DNA of 51,819 bases from Streptomyces canus (lineage in GTDB: Bacteria > Actinomycetota > Actinomycetes > Streptomycetales > Streptomycetaceae): contig NZ_KQ948664.1 in NCBI RefSeq assembly GCF_001514145.1, forward strand, positions 1,948-53,766, written 5' to 3'. The notes beneath the pieces are model-generated. The model was not told where the DNA came from. It worked only from the letters and a program-made list of their open reading frames with translations, and ran no database searches. Below are positions 44,099 through 51,819 of the stretch, piece by piece. A program made the position numbers and the translations under genes. Position 1 is the stretch's first letter; every line of letters begins with the position of its first letter.

Positions 44099-46321
44099 TC
44101 AGCCGCTCGCCTTCTGGGTGAGGTCGTAGAAGGTGGCCGAACCGACCGTCACCTTCTTGAAGGTGGCCTCGACCCAGGAGGTGATCTGCGAGGACGTACC
44201 ACTGCTGCTGCCGCCCATGCCGCCGCCGGAGCCGCTGGAGATGAAGTAGTGGATCTTGCCGTCCGCCACGTACTCCTTGAACTGGGCCAGCGTCGGGGAC
44301 GGGTCGGTGCCGTTGAAGCCGCCGATCGCCATGACGGACTCGTCGGTGGCCAGCTGGTAGCTCGCGGCGTTCTGGGCCCCGATCGCGGCCGCCGCCCAGG
44401 TGTAGTCGTCCGCGTCGGCCTTCAGCAGCTTCTTGGCCTCGGCGGAGACGGACGCGCCATTGAGCAGGCCGCCGACACCGCCGCCACCACCCATGCCGCC
44501 GCCGTCACCCGTGGTGCCGCCGGGCATGCCGCCCTGCTGGTTCTGGGTGGTGCCGTTGCCCTGGGTGTTGCCGTTCTGGCCGGGCATCCCGCCGCCGAAG
44601 CCGCCGGTACCGCCCGTGCCGCCGCCCGGGAAGCCCTGGCCCTGCTGACCCTGGCCCTGGGTGGTGCCGTTGCCGTTCTGGGTCTGGCCGCCCGGGCCGC
44701 CGGTGCCGCCGCCGAAGCCGCCGCGCCCGCCGCCCCCGGGACCGCCGCCCATCATGCTCGCGCCCGCGGGGCCGGCCGTCGGAATGGACCCGGTGTGCGC
44801 GGAGTTGACCGTGCTCAGCGTGTACGCCGTCGGACCGGCGAGCGCGGCCACGATGCCCAGGGCCGCGGCACCGAGCGCCAGCTGCCGGCCGAGCCTGGCC
44901 ACGAAGATCAGGCCGAGCGCGGCGGTCAGGCCGCCGATGAGGACCAGCCACTTCAGCCAGGGCAGGTAGTCGGGGGTGCGGTTGAGGAGGACGTACCCCC
45001 AGGTGCTCCCCGCCACAACCGCGGCCGCGAGGGTGAGCGAGGCCCACATCTCGGCGCGCTTCTCCCACAGGGTCCCGGCGCCCATGCCGACCACGGCGGC
45101 GATGTAGGGGGCGAGGGCGATCGTGTAGTACTGGTGGAAGATGCCCGCCATGTAGCTGAAGACCACCAGGGTGATCAGCAGCGAGCCGCCCCAGACGAGG
45201 AACGAACCACGGGTCACCGACGTCCGCCTGAGCTTGCGCGTCGCCACCAGGCCCGCGACCAGCAGGATCAGCGCGGCCGGCAGCAGCCACGAGATCTGGC
45301 TGCCGATCTCGGAGTTGACCATCCGGTTCCAGCCGGTCTCGCCCCACTGGCCGGTGCCGCCCGCGCCGCCACCGCCGCCGACGCTGCCGGTCTCCTCGCC
45401 GTTCAGACGGCCGAGGCCGTTGTAGCCGAAGGTCAGCTCGAGGAACGAGTTGTTCTGCGAGCCGCCGATGTAGGGGCGGGAGGAGGCGGGCCACAGCTCG
45501 ACGATCGCGACCCACCAGCCGCCGGAGACGATCAGGGCACCGGTCGCGGCGGCCAGCTGACCGAAGCGCTTCTTCAGGGACACCGGCGCGCAGACCGCGT
45601 ACACGATCGCCAGCGACGGCAGGATCAGGAAGGCCTGGAGGGTCTTCGCGAGGAACGCGAAGCCGATCGCGACACCCGCCCACACCAGCCACTTCGTCTT
45701 GCCGTCCTCGATGGCACGGACGACGAAGTAGCAGGCCAGCGCCATCAGCAGGGCCAGCATGGCGTCGGGGTTGTTGAACCGGAACATCAGCGCCGCGACG
45801 GGGGTGAGCGCGAGCACGGCGCCCGCGATCAGACCGGCCCCGGGGCTGAACCGGCGGCGCACGGACGCGTAGACGACGGCGACCGTGCCGACGCCCATGA
45901 GGACCTCGGGGCCGAGGATCGTCCACGCGTTCAGGCCGAAGATCCTGGCCGCGATCTCCATCGGCCACAGGAAGGCCGAGGGCTTGTCGACGGTGATGGC
46001 GTTGCCCGCGTCCAGCGAGCCGAAGAACATCGCCTTCCAGCTCTTGGTGCCGGCCTGGACGGCCGCCGAGTAGAAGGAGTTGGCATAGCCGGAGGCGCTC
46101 AGGTTGGAGAAGTAGAGCGCCGCGGTGGCGAGCAGCAGGCCCCAGAAGGCCGGGCGTGCCCAGCGCGGGTCCTCGGGGCGGCCGCGCCACAGTCTCCGCG
46201 CGAAGGGCTGCTGGGGTTCACCGGACTCGGGGGCCGGGGGAGCGACCGGCGCCTCGGGGGCCGTCGCCGCCGGACCCCACCCGGAACCCTGCTGGGTCGG
46301 ATGGTCGGTCTGCGTGGTCAT
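44099..46321 (-). CDS. GT39-like polyprenyl-phosphate-sugar glycosyltransferase
   Basis: A 740-residue integral membrane GT-C enzyme. About 12 helices occupy residues ~60-500, starting with RWARPAFWGLLLATAALYFS; AGTKSWKAMFFGSLDAGNAI contains the first-loop acidic residue of the family and TVDKPSAFLWPMEIAARIFG follows. The family moves mannose or other sugars from polyprenyl carriers to proteins or lipids outside the membrane. A striking Gly/Gln/Asn-rich stretch (~520-620) leads to an extracytoplasmic C-terminal domain (AKKLLKADADDYTWAAAAIG; DESVMAIGGFNGTDPSPTLA). Its ATG overlaps the stop of the GT2 gene by 1 bp (TGATG). Confidence 0.9.
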   Translation of the reverse strand: MTTQTDHPTQQGSGWGPAATAPEAPVAPPAPESGEPQQPFARRLWRGRPEDPRWARPAFWGLLLATAALYFSNLSASGYANSFYSAAVQAGTKSWKAMFFGSLDAGNAITVDKPSAFLWPMEIAARIFGLNAWTILGPEVLMGVGTVAVVYASVRRRFSPGAGLIAGAVLALTPVAALMFRFNNPDAMLALLMALACYFVVRAIEDGKTKWLVWAGVAIGFAFLAKTLQAFLILPSLAIVYAVCAPVSLKKRFGQLAAATGALIVSGGWWVAIVELWPASSRPYIGGSQNNSFLELTFGYNGLGRLNGEETGSVGGGGGAGGTGQWGETGWNRMVNSEIGSQISWLLPAALILLVAGLVATRKLRRTSVTRGSFLVWGGSLLITLVVFSYMAGIFHQYYTIALAPYIAAVVGMGAGTLWEKRAEMWASLTLAAAVVAGSTWGYVLLNRTPDYLPWLKWLVLIGGLTAALGLIFVARLGRQLALGAAALGIVAALAGPTAYTLSTVNSAHTGSIPTAGPAGASMMGGGPGGGGRGGFGGGTGGPGGQTQNGNGTTQGQGQQGQGFPGGGTGGTGGFGGGMPGQNGNTQGNGTTQNQQGGMPGGTTGDGGGMGGGGGVGGLLNGASVSAEAKKLLKADADDYTWAAAAIGAQNAASYQLATDESVMAIGGFNGTDPSPTLAQFKEYVADGKIHYFISSGSGGGMGGSSSGTSSQITSWVEATFKKVTVGSATFYDLTQKASG

Positions 46322-47805
46322 CAGGAGTTCCTCGGGTCGGTGTCGGTCGGGCGCACCGGCTGCAACTGCACGGTGGCGTCCCTCCAGGAGCGCTGCTCCG
46401 CGGCTTCACCGGCGCGGAACTCGGTTGTCTCGTACGGCGACTGCGGCGCCGTGGCGTACTGGTGCGCGCTGGGGCGCTGGGGCAGCGGCGGGTAGGGCTG
46501 CTGGGTGGAGTAGGTCGGCGAGGACGGGGTGTGGGCGGCCACCACCGTGGAGCCGGGCTGGTCGTCGTCGCGGTCGGGAAAGACCCAGGCCCTGAAGAGC
46601 AGGAAGCGCAGCACGGTCGCCGCGAGGTTGGCGGCGATCAGCACCGCCAGCTCGGTGGAGTGCGCGGGGTCGCTGCTGGCCGCGTTGAGCGCGGCGAGCG
46701 AGCCGCTGGTCAGCGCGAGGCCGATACCGAAGACGACCAGGCCCTGCGCCTGGTGCCGAACGGCGCCGCCGCGCCCGCGCACCCCGAAGGTCAGGCGCCG
46801 GTTGGCGGCGGTGTTGGCGACCGCGGAGACCAGCAGGGCCAGCGCGTTGGCGATCTGGGAGCCGCCGAACTGGCGGAAGGCGCTGTAGAGCACCAGGTAG
46901 AAGAGGGTCGACAGACCGCCGACGACACAGAACCCGACGAGCTGGCGGGCCAGCCCCTTGGGCACGTCCTGGATCTCGCGGTCGCGCGGGTCGTCGCCGA
47001 ACGGCCGGGTGATCCGGTCGAGCGGCAGCGATCCGCTCGCCAGGGCCTTGCCCACCCGCCACACCCCCTTGAGGTCCTCGGTCGCCGTCTTCACGATGTG
47101 GACGGTGGAGTCGGGGTCGTCGACCCAGTCGACGGGCACTTCGTGGATACGAAGGCCCGCGCGCTCGGCGATGACCAGCATCTCGGTGTCGAAGAACCAG
47201 CCGGTGTCCTCGACGAGCGGCAGCAGGACCTGCGCCACGTCACGCCGGATCGCCTTGAAGCCGCACTGCGCGTCGGAGAAACGGGCCTGGAGGGAGCCGC
47301 GCAGGATGAGGTTGTAGGCGCGGCTGATGAACTCGCGCTTGGGCCCGCGTACGACCCGGGAGCTGCGGGCGAGCCGGGAGCCGATCGCCAGGTCGGAGTG
47401 GCCCGAGATCAGCGGGGCCACCAGCGGCAGCAGGGCGTTGAGGTCGGTGGACAGGTCCACGTCCATGTACGCGAGGATCGGGGCGTCCGAGGCGGACCAG
47501 ACGGTCCGAAGGGCCCGGCCGCGCCCCTTCTGCTCCAGCCGGAAGGCCTTGACCTCCGGGATCTCCGCCTCCAGCCGCTGCGACACCAGGGGAGTGGTGT
47601 CCGTCGACGCGTTGTCCGCGATGGTGATGCGGAACGCGTACGGGAAGGTGCGCTTGAGGTGCTCGTGCAGTCTCAGCACACACGGCTGGAGGTCCTTCTC
47701 CTCGTTGTAGACGGGGATCACTACGTCCAGGACAGGCGTACCGGCGTCGCCGGCCGGGAGGTGCTCCCGCGCCGGCAGGGTGCCGGGAGAAGAGTCGGTT
47801 CGCAT
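46321..47805 (-). CDS. Bifunctional GT2 glycosyltransferase / GtrA-like protein
   Basis: A 494-residue fusion. Residues ~25-270 are a GT2 polyprenol-phosphate sugar synthase: LDVVIPVYNEEKDLQPCVLR; ITIADNASTDTTP; APILAYMDVDLSTDLNALLP with the DxD; QCGFKAIRRDVAQ. Residues ~285-410 are a four-helix GtrA flippase-like domain (GLARQLVGFCVVGGLSTLFY; VANTAANRRLTFGV). A Pro/Gln-rich tail follows. It would make and flip the polyprenyl-linked sugar used by the GT39 enzyme encoded next. ATG 47805. Confidence 0.9.
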   Translation of the reverse strand: MRTDSSPGTLPAREHLPAGDAGTPVLDVVIPVYNEEKDLQPCVLRLHEHLKRTFPYAFRITIADNASTDTTPLVSQRLEAEIPEVKAFRLEQKGRGRALRTVWSASDAPILAYMDVDLSTDLNALLPLVAPLISGHSDLAIGSRLARSSRVVRGPKREFISRAYNLILRGSLQARFSDAQCGFKAIRRDVAQVLLPLVEDTGWFFDTEMLVIAERAGLRIHEVPVDWVDDPDSTVHIVKTATEDLKGVWRVGKALASGSLPLDRITRPFGDDPRDREIQDVPKGLARQLVGFCVVGGLSTLFYLVLYSAFRQFGGSQIANALALLVSAVANTAANRRLTFGVRGRGGAVRHQAQGLVVFGIGLALTSGSLAALNAASSDPAHSTELAVLIAANLAATVLRFLLFRAWVFPDRDDDQPGSTVVAAHTPSSPTYSTQQPYPPLPQRPSAHQYATAPQSPYETTEFRAGEAAEQRSWRDATVQLQPVRPTDTDPRNS

Positions 47806-47819
47806 GTGAACGACTCTGG

Positions 47820-49430
47820 TCAAGCCCCCTGTTGCACCCATATGGCGGCGCTGTGCTGTGCCTGTGAGTGCGATTGCCAGTTCGTTTCGGGCGCCGGACG
47901 CGGGGTCACGGGACCGAGAGCGGGCAGGTGCATGGTGAACACGGTGCGCCCGGGAACGCTGTCGACGGTCACGGCGCCGCCGTGCGCGGTCGCGACGGCC
48001 TGCACGATGGCGAGGCCGAGACCCGTCGAGCCGGAGGCACGCGAGCGCGAGGAGTCACCGCGCGCGAACCGTTCGAAGACGTGCGGGAGCAGGTCGGACG
48101 GGATGCCCTGGCCGTTGTCCTCGACGTCCACGCACATCCAGGGGCCGCGCCGCTGGATCCGCGCCGTGACGGTCGTGCCCTCCGGGGTGTGTTTGCGGGC
48201 GTTGCCGAGCAGGTTGATGAGCACCTGCTGGAGACGGGCCGCGTCACCGGAGACGAGGGCGGGCTCGTCGGGCAGGTCCAGGCGCCAGTTGTGGTCCATG
48301 CCGGCCGCTCGGGCGTCACTGATGGTGTCCACGACGAGCGGGATGAGGTCGGTCTGCTCGAACTGCAGCGGCCGCCCGGCGTCCAGACGCGCGAGCAGCA
48401 GCAGGTCCTCCACGAGCAGCGTCATACGGCCCGCCTCGGACTCGATACGGCCCAGGGCGTGCCGGGTGTCGGGGCCGACCTCTTCTCTGCCGCGTCTGGT
48501 GAGCTCGGCGTAGCCGCGGATGGAGGCGAGCGGGGTCCGCAGCTCGTGACTGGCGTCCGCCACGAACTGGCGCACCCGCATCTCGCTCTGCTGGCGGGCG
48601 TGCAGGGCGCCATGGACGTGGTCCAGCATGCGGTTGAGCGCGGAGCCGACCTGTCCGACCTCGGTGTGCGGATCGCACTCCGACTCGGGGACCCGCTCGC
48701 TCAGGTTGACCTCGCCGGTGTGGAGCGGGAGTTCGGAGACCCGGGTGGCGGTGTTGGCGACCCTGCGCAGGGGGCGGGTGGCGAGCCCGACCAGGACGTA
48801 ACCGGCGATGACGGCCGCGCCGAGACCGGCGGCGGTGACGCTGATCTCCACCAGGATCAGGGTGTTGATGGTGTTGCTCACGGAGTCGGTGGGCAGCGCC
48901 ACGTAGTAGCCGGTGTTGTCCCTGGACGACGTGGTGTACATCACGAGGTACTCACCGACATCGGGAATGTTCACGACGTGCTTGCCGGTGGTGGACACGC
49001 CGGCGAAAACGGCCCGCTGGGCCGCAGTCAGCTCGTTGGCCTTCATCCGCTGGCCGGTGTCGCTGGATTCCCGTACGGCGACGACCGCCTTGGAGATGGT
49101 GCCGTTCGCGCCGACCTCGGCGGCCACGGTGTTCTCCTGTGTCGGGCCGTTGGTGACGAACGCGTCGAGCTGGTCCTGGTCGTCGGTTTTCACGCCCTGC
49201 CCGGGCCTTCCGAACGGCGGCCCCGAAAGGCGCTTCCCCGCGTCGAAGACCTGGTCGCCCAACTGGTCGTACAGATGGGTCCGCAACGCCACTGTCGTCA
49301 CGGTGCCGATCACCGAGCAGACCACGGCGATCAGCACCACCGACGCGACGACGAGCCGCGTCCGCAGCGTGCGCGGCTTGCCTGCTCGCCCTGCTCGCTT
49401 CTGCGCCCGCGGCCGTCGTCGTCCGCTCAT
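47820..49430 (-). CDS. Two-component sensor histidine kinase
   Basis: A 536-residue membrane kinase. TM1 is LVVASVVLIAVVCSVIGTVT (~26-45), a ~145-residue extracellular sensor follows, TM2 lies near residue 190-212, then HAMP (ATRPLRRVANTATRVSELPL). The HisKA phospho-His is in VADASHELRTPLASIRGYAE; the ATPase N box is INLLGNARKHTPEG and the G boxes are VDVEDNGQGIP and GSTGLGLAIVQAVATAHGG. All key residues are present. Its ATG overlaps the regulator gene by 4 bp. Confidence 0.94.
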   Translation of the reverse strand: MSGRRRPRAQKRAGRAGKPRTLRTRLVVASVVLIAVVCSVIGTVTTVALRTHLYDQLGDQVFDAGKRLSGPPFGRPGQGVKTDDQDQLDAFVTNGPTQENTVAAEVGANGTISKAVVAVRESSDTGQRMKANELTAAQRAVFAGVSTTGKHVVNIPDVGEYLVMYTTSSRDNTGYYVALPTDSVSNTINTLILVEISVTAAGLGAAVIAGYVLVGLATRPLRRVANTATRVSELPLHTGEVNLSERVPESECDPHTEVGQVGSALNRMLDHVHGALHARQQSEMRVRQFVADASHELRTPLASIRGYAELTRRGREEVGPDTRHALGRIESEAGRMTLLVEDLLLLARLDAGRPLQFEQTDLIPLVVDTISDARAAGMDHNWRLDLPDEPALVSGDAARLQQVLINLLGNARKHTPEGTTVTARIQRRGPWMCVDVEDNGQGIPSDLLPHVFERFARGDSSRSRASGSTGLGLAIVQAVATAHGGAVTVDSVPGRTVFTMHLPALGPVTPRPAPETNWQSHSQAQHSAAIWVQQGA

Positions 49431-50167
49431 GAGGCGGCGGGCTTGATCAGATAGCCGGCTCCGCGCCGGGTGTGGATCATCGGCTCACGTCCCGCGTCTA
49501 TCTTCCGGCGCAGGTAGGAGATGTAGAGCTCGACGACGTTGGCCTGGCCGCCGAAGTCGTACGACCACACGCGGTCGAGGATCTGCGCCTTGCTGAGCAC
49601 CCGCCGCGGGTTGCGCATGAGGAAGCGCAGCAGTTCGAACTCGGTCGCGGTGAGGTGGATGTTCTCTCCGGCGCGCGAGACCTCGTGGCTGTCCTCGTCG
49701 AGGGTGAGGTCACCGACGACCAGCACGGAGTCGCTGCGGCGGTCGGCGGCACCGGACCGGCGGATGAGCCCACGCAGCCGGGCCACGACCTCTTCGAGGC
49801 TGAACGGCTTGGTGACGTAGTCGTCGCCACCGGCGGTGAGCCCGGCGATACGGTCCTCGACGGCGTCCTTCGCGGTCAGGAACAGCACCGGCACGTCCGG
49901 CAGGTCACGCCGAAGCCGCCCGAGGACGGCCAGTCCGTCCATGTCGGGAAGCATCATGTCGAGAACGACGGCGTCGGGCCGGAACTCCCGCGCGGTCTGA
50001 ACGGCCCCCTGGCCGTCTCCCGCACTCCGGATCTGCCATCCCTCATAGCGAAGGGCCATGGAGAGCAGTTCGGTGATCGACAGCTCGTCGTCCACCACAA
50101 GCACTCGGACGGGGCTCCCGTCCGGCCTCAGCAGTTCGGTGCGCCCCTGGGGCGAGGTCGTGGTCAT
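49427..50167 (-). CDS. OmpR-family response regulator
   Basis: A 246-residue regulator. The receiver has acidic VVDDE, phospho-Asp in AVVLDMMLPDMDG, Thr in VLFLTAKD and Lys in YVTKPFS. The OmpR winged helix includes ATEFELLRFLMRNPRRVLSK and NVVELYISYLRRKIDAGREP. It pairs with the kinase (stop/start overlap) and heads a four-gene run with two glycosyltransferases. ATG 50167. Confidence 0.95.
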   Translation of the reverse strand: MTTTSPQGRTELLRPDGSPVRVLVVDDELSITELLSMALRYEGWQIRSAGDGQGAVQTAREFRPDAVVLDMMLPDMDGLAVLGRLRRDLPDVPVLFLTAKDAVEDRIAGLTAGGDDYVTKPFSLEEVVARLRGLIRRSGAADRRSDSVLVVGDLTLDEDSHEVSRAGENIHLTATEFELLRFLMRNPRRVLSKAQILDRVWSYDFGGQANVVELYISYLRRKIDAGREPMIHTRRGAGYLIKPAAS

Positions 50168-50189
50168 GGCGCCACCATGTCGGGGCCCC

Positions 50190-50248
50190 CTGAGAGCACC
50201 CTTTCGGATATCTGTGATTTTCCTGAGAAACGCACAGGCGGCTCTCAG
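50190..50248. promoter_or_regulatory. CTGAGA repeats upstream of the two-component operon
   Basis: CTGAGAG (50190-50196), CTGAGA (50223-50228) and its inverse TCTCAG (50243-50248) lie within 85 bp of the regulator's ATG. Repeated half-sites here suggest autoregulation by the OmpR-type regulator. Confidence 0.45.
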
Positions 50249-50311
50249 TAAACCCCTGGAGAATCCCTTGTTCGACGGGGCGGACGAGGCGTCCGCCCGA
50301 GCCTCCGACCG

Positions 50312-50803
50312 CTAACGGACCGGCCCCTGCTCGTCCACATGAACCGTCGGCGCTCCGAGGAACACCTCGGTGCCGACCGGGCCGTAGGCGATGTTGAAGG
50401 TGTCCAGCCAGTACGACCAGTCCCGCAGCCCGACGGCACTGCTGAAGCGGTAGTTGAGCCGCCACCGCACCCACTGCCCGGGCTCGAGCCGCACGCCCGG
50501 ACGCCGTCGCGGCCGGGGCGGCACCCCGAACATCGGTCTCACCCTGGGCAGGACCCGCAACCGCCCGTCGGCCTCACGGAGTTGGACGTCGACGCCTCTG
50601 AGGTTGTCGCCCTGGTGGTCGTGCGGCACGAAGTCGTCCCGCTCGTCCATCCGGACCGCGTGGACGAACGGCTCTCCGTCGCGCCCCACCGCGGACGGCG
50701 GCAACACGAAGCCGACCGGAGCCGCGTTCCTCCTTGTCGCGGCCTCGCCGCCACGGGACTGCTTCGTCCACGACGTGCGTATCCACTGCACGGTGACGTC
50801 CAT
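50312..50803 (-). CDS. Hypothetical protein
   Basis: A 163-residue soluble protein, Arg-rich (MDVTVQWIRTSWTKQSRGGE; PGVRLEPGQWVRWRLNYRFS; RDWSYWLDTFNIAYGPVGTE). Several aromatic-rich strands suggest a beta-sandwich. I do not recognise a family. It starts 19 bp after the DUF2797 stop on the same strand, so they are probably co-transcribed. Confidence 0.7.
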   Translation of the reverse strand: MDVTVQWIRTSWTKQSRGGEAATRRNAAPVGFVLPPSAVGRDGEPFVHAVRMDERDDFVPHDHQGDNLRGVDVQLREADGRLRVLPRVRPMFGVPPRPRRRPGVRLEPGQWVRWRLNYRFSSAVGLRDWSYWLDTFNIAYGPVGTEVFLGAPTVHVDEQGPVR

Positions 50804-50821
50804 CCCCGGCCCTCCCCCTCA

Positions 50822-51697
50822 TCAGAACAACCCGTCCTGCACCCCCGGCGTCTCCTTGAACTCTCTCATCGGCACGGTGATTTCCGCCCCGTCGGCCGGA
50901 ACCAGATCCCACCCGGTCATCAGCCGTGTGTCCAGTACGACGACTCCCCCGCTCTCCGTCTCCAGGTGCAGGTCCGGACCGGCGGCCGCGACGAGCCGGC
51001 CGCCCACCGACCCGGCCGCGACGAGCCCGCTCACCTCACCGACGGCGGTGGGCAGGCCGGCGAGGCCGAAGACCTCGACGTGATCGACCGGTTCGTAGGG
51101 CGCGCGCTCCAGGGACTCGGGCCAGCCGCCCAGTGCCACCGCCCGCGCGTGCAGTGCGGCGATCTCGGCGGCCCGCTCGGTGGCCGATGCCGGCAGGGCG
51201 GACCGGACGGCCCGCTTGTCGCCGTACGGAATGCGATCCGGCACCGAGAGCGCCGCCCGCAGCAGTTCCTCGGTGCGCCGGGCGGCCATGAGCGGACCGG
51301 TGCCGAGCCAGCTGAAGCAGACGGCGCCCTGTTCCCACAGGCGCGCGCTCCCACGTTCGTACGCCGTGATGCCGACCTTGACCATGCCGGGCCCGAACCA
51401 CGCCAGGTACACCCGGTATGGACGGGGGTCGTCCGCGAGGGTGTCGGCGGCCACGGAGTGCGCCCGGTCCAGCCGCGCACACTCCTCGCACCGCGCCCCC
51501 GTGCTCCGCCCCGACACCGCGGCCCGCGCCGGACACGCATGCCCCCGCGCTCCCACACATGTCCGCACACCCCCCTCCGCGACCCCGAAGGCCACCCGCT
51601 TCCCCCAGGTCAGCGCACTGTTCCGACCGCCGACCCACCGCAGCACGGGCCCACCCGCCGACCACCGCAGCCCCGAGCATCTCCACGCCTGTGCCAT
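50822..51697 (-). CDS. DUF2797 protein with GIY-YIG-like core
   Basis: A 291-residue protein of the DUF2797 family. Cys-bearing motifs RTCVGARGHACPARAAV and RCEECARL suggest a zinc site at residues ~45-75. The segment YRVYLAWFGPGMVKVGITAY, followed by an Arg and LWEQGAVCFSWLGTG, resembles the strand-turn-strand and Arg helix of GIY-YIG nucleases. No experimental role is known to me. The start at 51697 is followed by an Ala/Gly-rich N-terminus. Confidence 0.8.
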   Translation of the reverse strand: MAQAWRCSGLRWSAGGPVLRWVGGRNSALTWGKRVAFGVAEGGVRTCVGARGHACPARAAVSGRSTGARCEECARLDRAHSVAADTLADDPRPYRVYLAWFGPGMVKVGITAYERGSARLWEQGAVCFSWLGTGPLMAARRTEELLRAALSVPDRIPYGDKRAVRSALPASATERAAEIAALHARAVALGGWPESLERAPYEPVDHVEVFGLAGLPTAVGEVSGLVAAGSVGGRLVAAAGPDLHLETESGGVVVLDTRLMTGWDLVPADGAEITVPMREFKETPGVQDGLF

Positions 51698-51819
51698 CTC
51701 TCACGAGGGTAGGGGGCACCACTGACAACGGGTTCACGCGAGGGTCCAAGACCGGTCCGCGGGGTCCTGACACGGTCCGCGGAAGCCGGAGGCTGGTCCC
51801 CGGGAGCCGGAGATCCGTC

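Noticed and set aside
44440..44770. A repetitive GC-rich tract that might be a DNA repeat element
   Set aside because: It encodes the Gly/Gln/Asn-rich linker of the GT39 protein in frame; the repetition is at protein level.

Overview
The window is high-GC, gene-dense actinobacterial DNA and almost certainly comes from a Streptomyces chromosome. Supporting signs are the third-position G/C bias, GTG starts, many probable leaderless starts, tRNA genes without an encoded CCA, a DmdR1/IdeR-type iron box, and a block (upp, tadA, tRNA-Ser, two SigB/SigF-family sigma factors, a MarR regulator and an MFS exporter) whose order matches my recollection of the S. coelicolor chromosome core. I could not run searches, so family calls rest on reading motifs.

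Region 1 (1-16.5 kb) is an accreted genomic island. The 3' half of a tRNA-Ser(GGA) gene, the classic tyrosine-integrase attachment core, occurs three times in the same orientation (378, 4243 and 10191) with no 5' half anywhere in the window. The intact tRNA should therefore lie left of base 1. Between and beyond these cores are remnants of three integrase C-termini (574-721, 11637-11729, 11699-11842), broken toxin-antitoxin and phosphotransferase genes, a secreted FG-GAP/VCBS propeller protein, a secreted subtilisin-like protease divergent from a LysR regulator, and two vapBC-type modules, one with a decapitated antitoxin. A membrane gene is interrupted by an in-frame TGA. A protein built of 11-residue LEA-like repeats follows. 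The last gene is a helicase-associated/WYL protein whose 3' 237 bp are duplicated 6.9 kb upstream. A 20-bp piece of the terminator that follows att copy 1 reappears at 16508 and may mark the right edge.

Region 2 (16.5-26.5 kb) holds an SDR oxidoreductase, a frameshifted DUF72 gene and a CopC-CopD fusion. It also holds an iron-box-controlled divergent locus: Ntn-hydrolase acylase, siderophore-type acetyltransferase, cupin and SDR remnant on one side, and a siderophore-interacting reductase on the other. A HhH-GPD repair protein and a DUF308 membrane protein follow, then a gene-free stretch with a ~220-bp tandem repeat.

Region 3 (26.5-36.3 kb) is core genome: two small ORFs, a HerA/DUF853 ATPase, a small conserved protein, a LytR_C protein, upp, the tadA pair, tRNA-Ser(CGA), a Dabb protein and sigF/sigN-like sigma factors. 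Two intergenic gaps between convergent genes (29766-30190 and 35377-36089) are filled with the same family of GC-rich repeats.

Region 4 (36.4-51.8 kb) starts with a MarR-controlled unit in which both the MFS exporter and the following YceI protein carry carboxypeptidase-regulatory-like domains. It continues with a methyltransferase, an F420/PPOX enzyme and a TetR/MFS pair. An operon-like run follows: OmpR regulator, histidine kinase, GT2-GtrA glycosyltransferase and GT39 mannosyltransferase-like protein. The window ends with a hypothetical protein and a DUF2797 protein.
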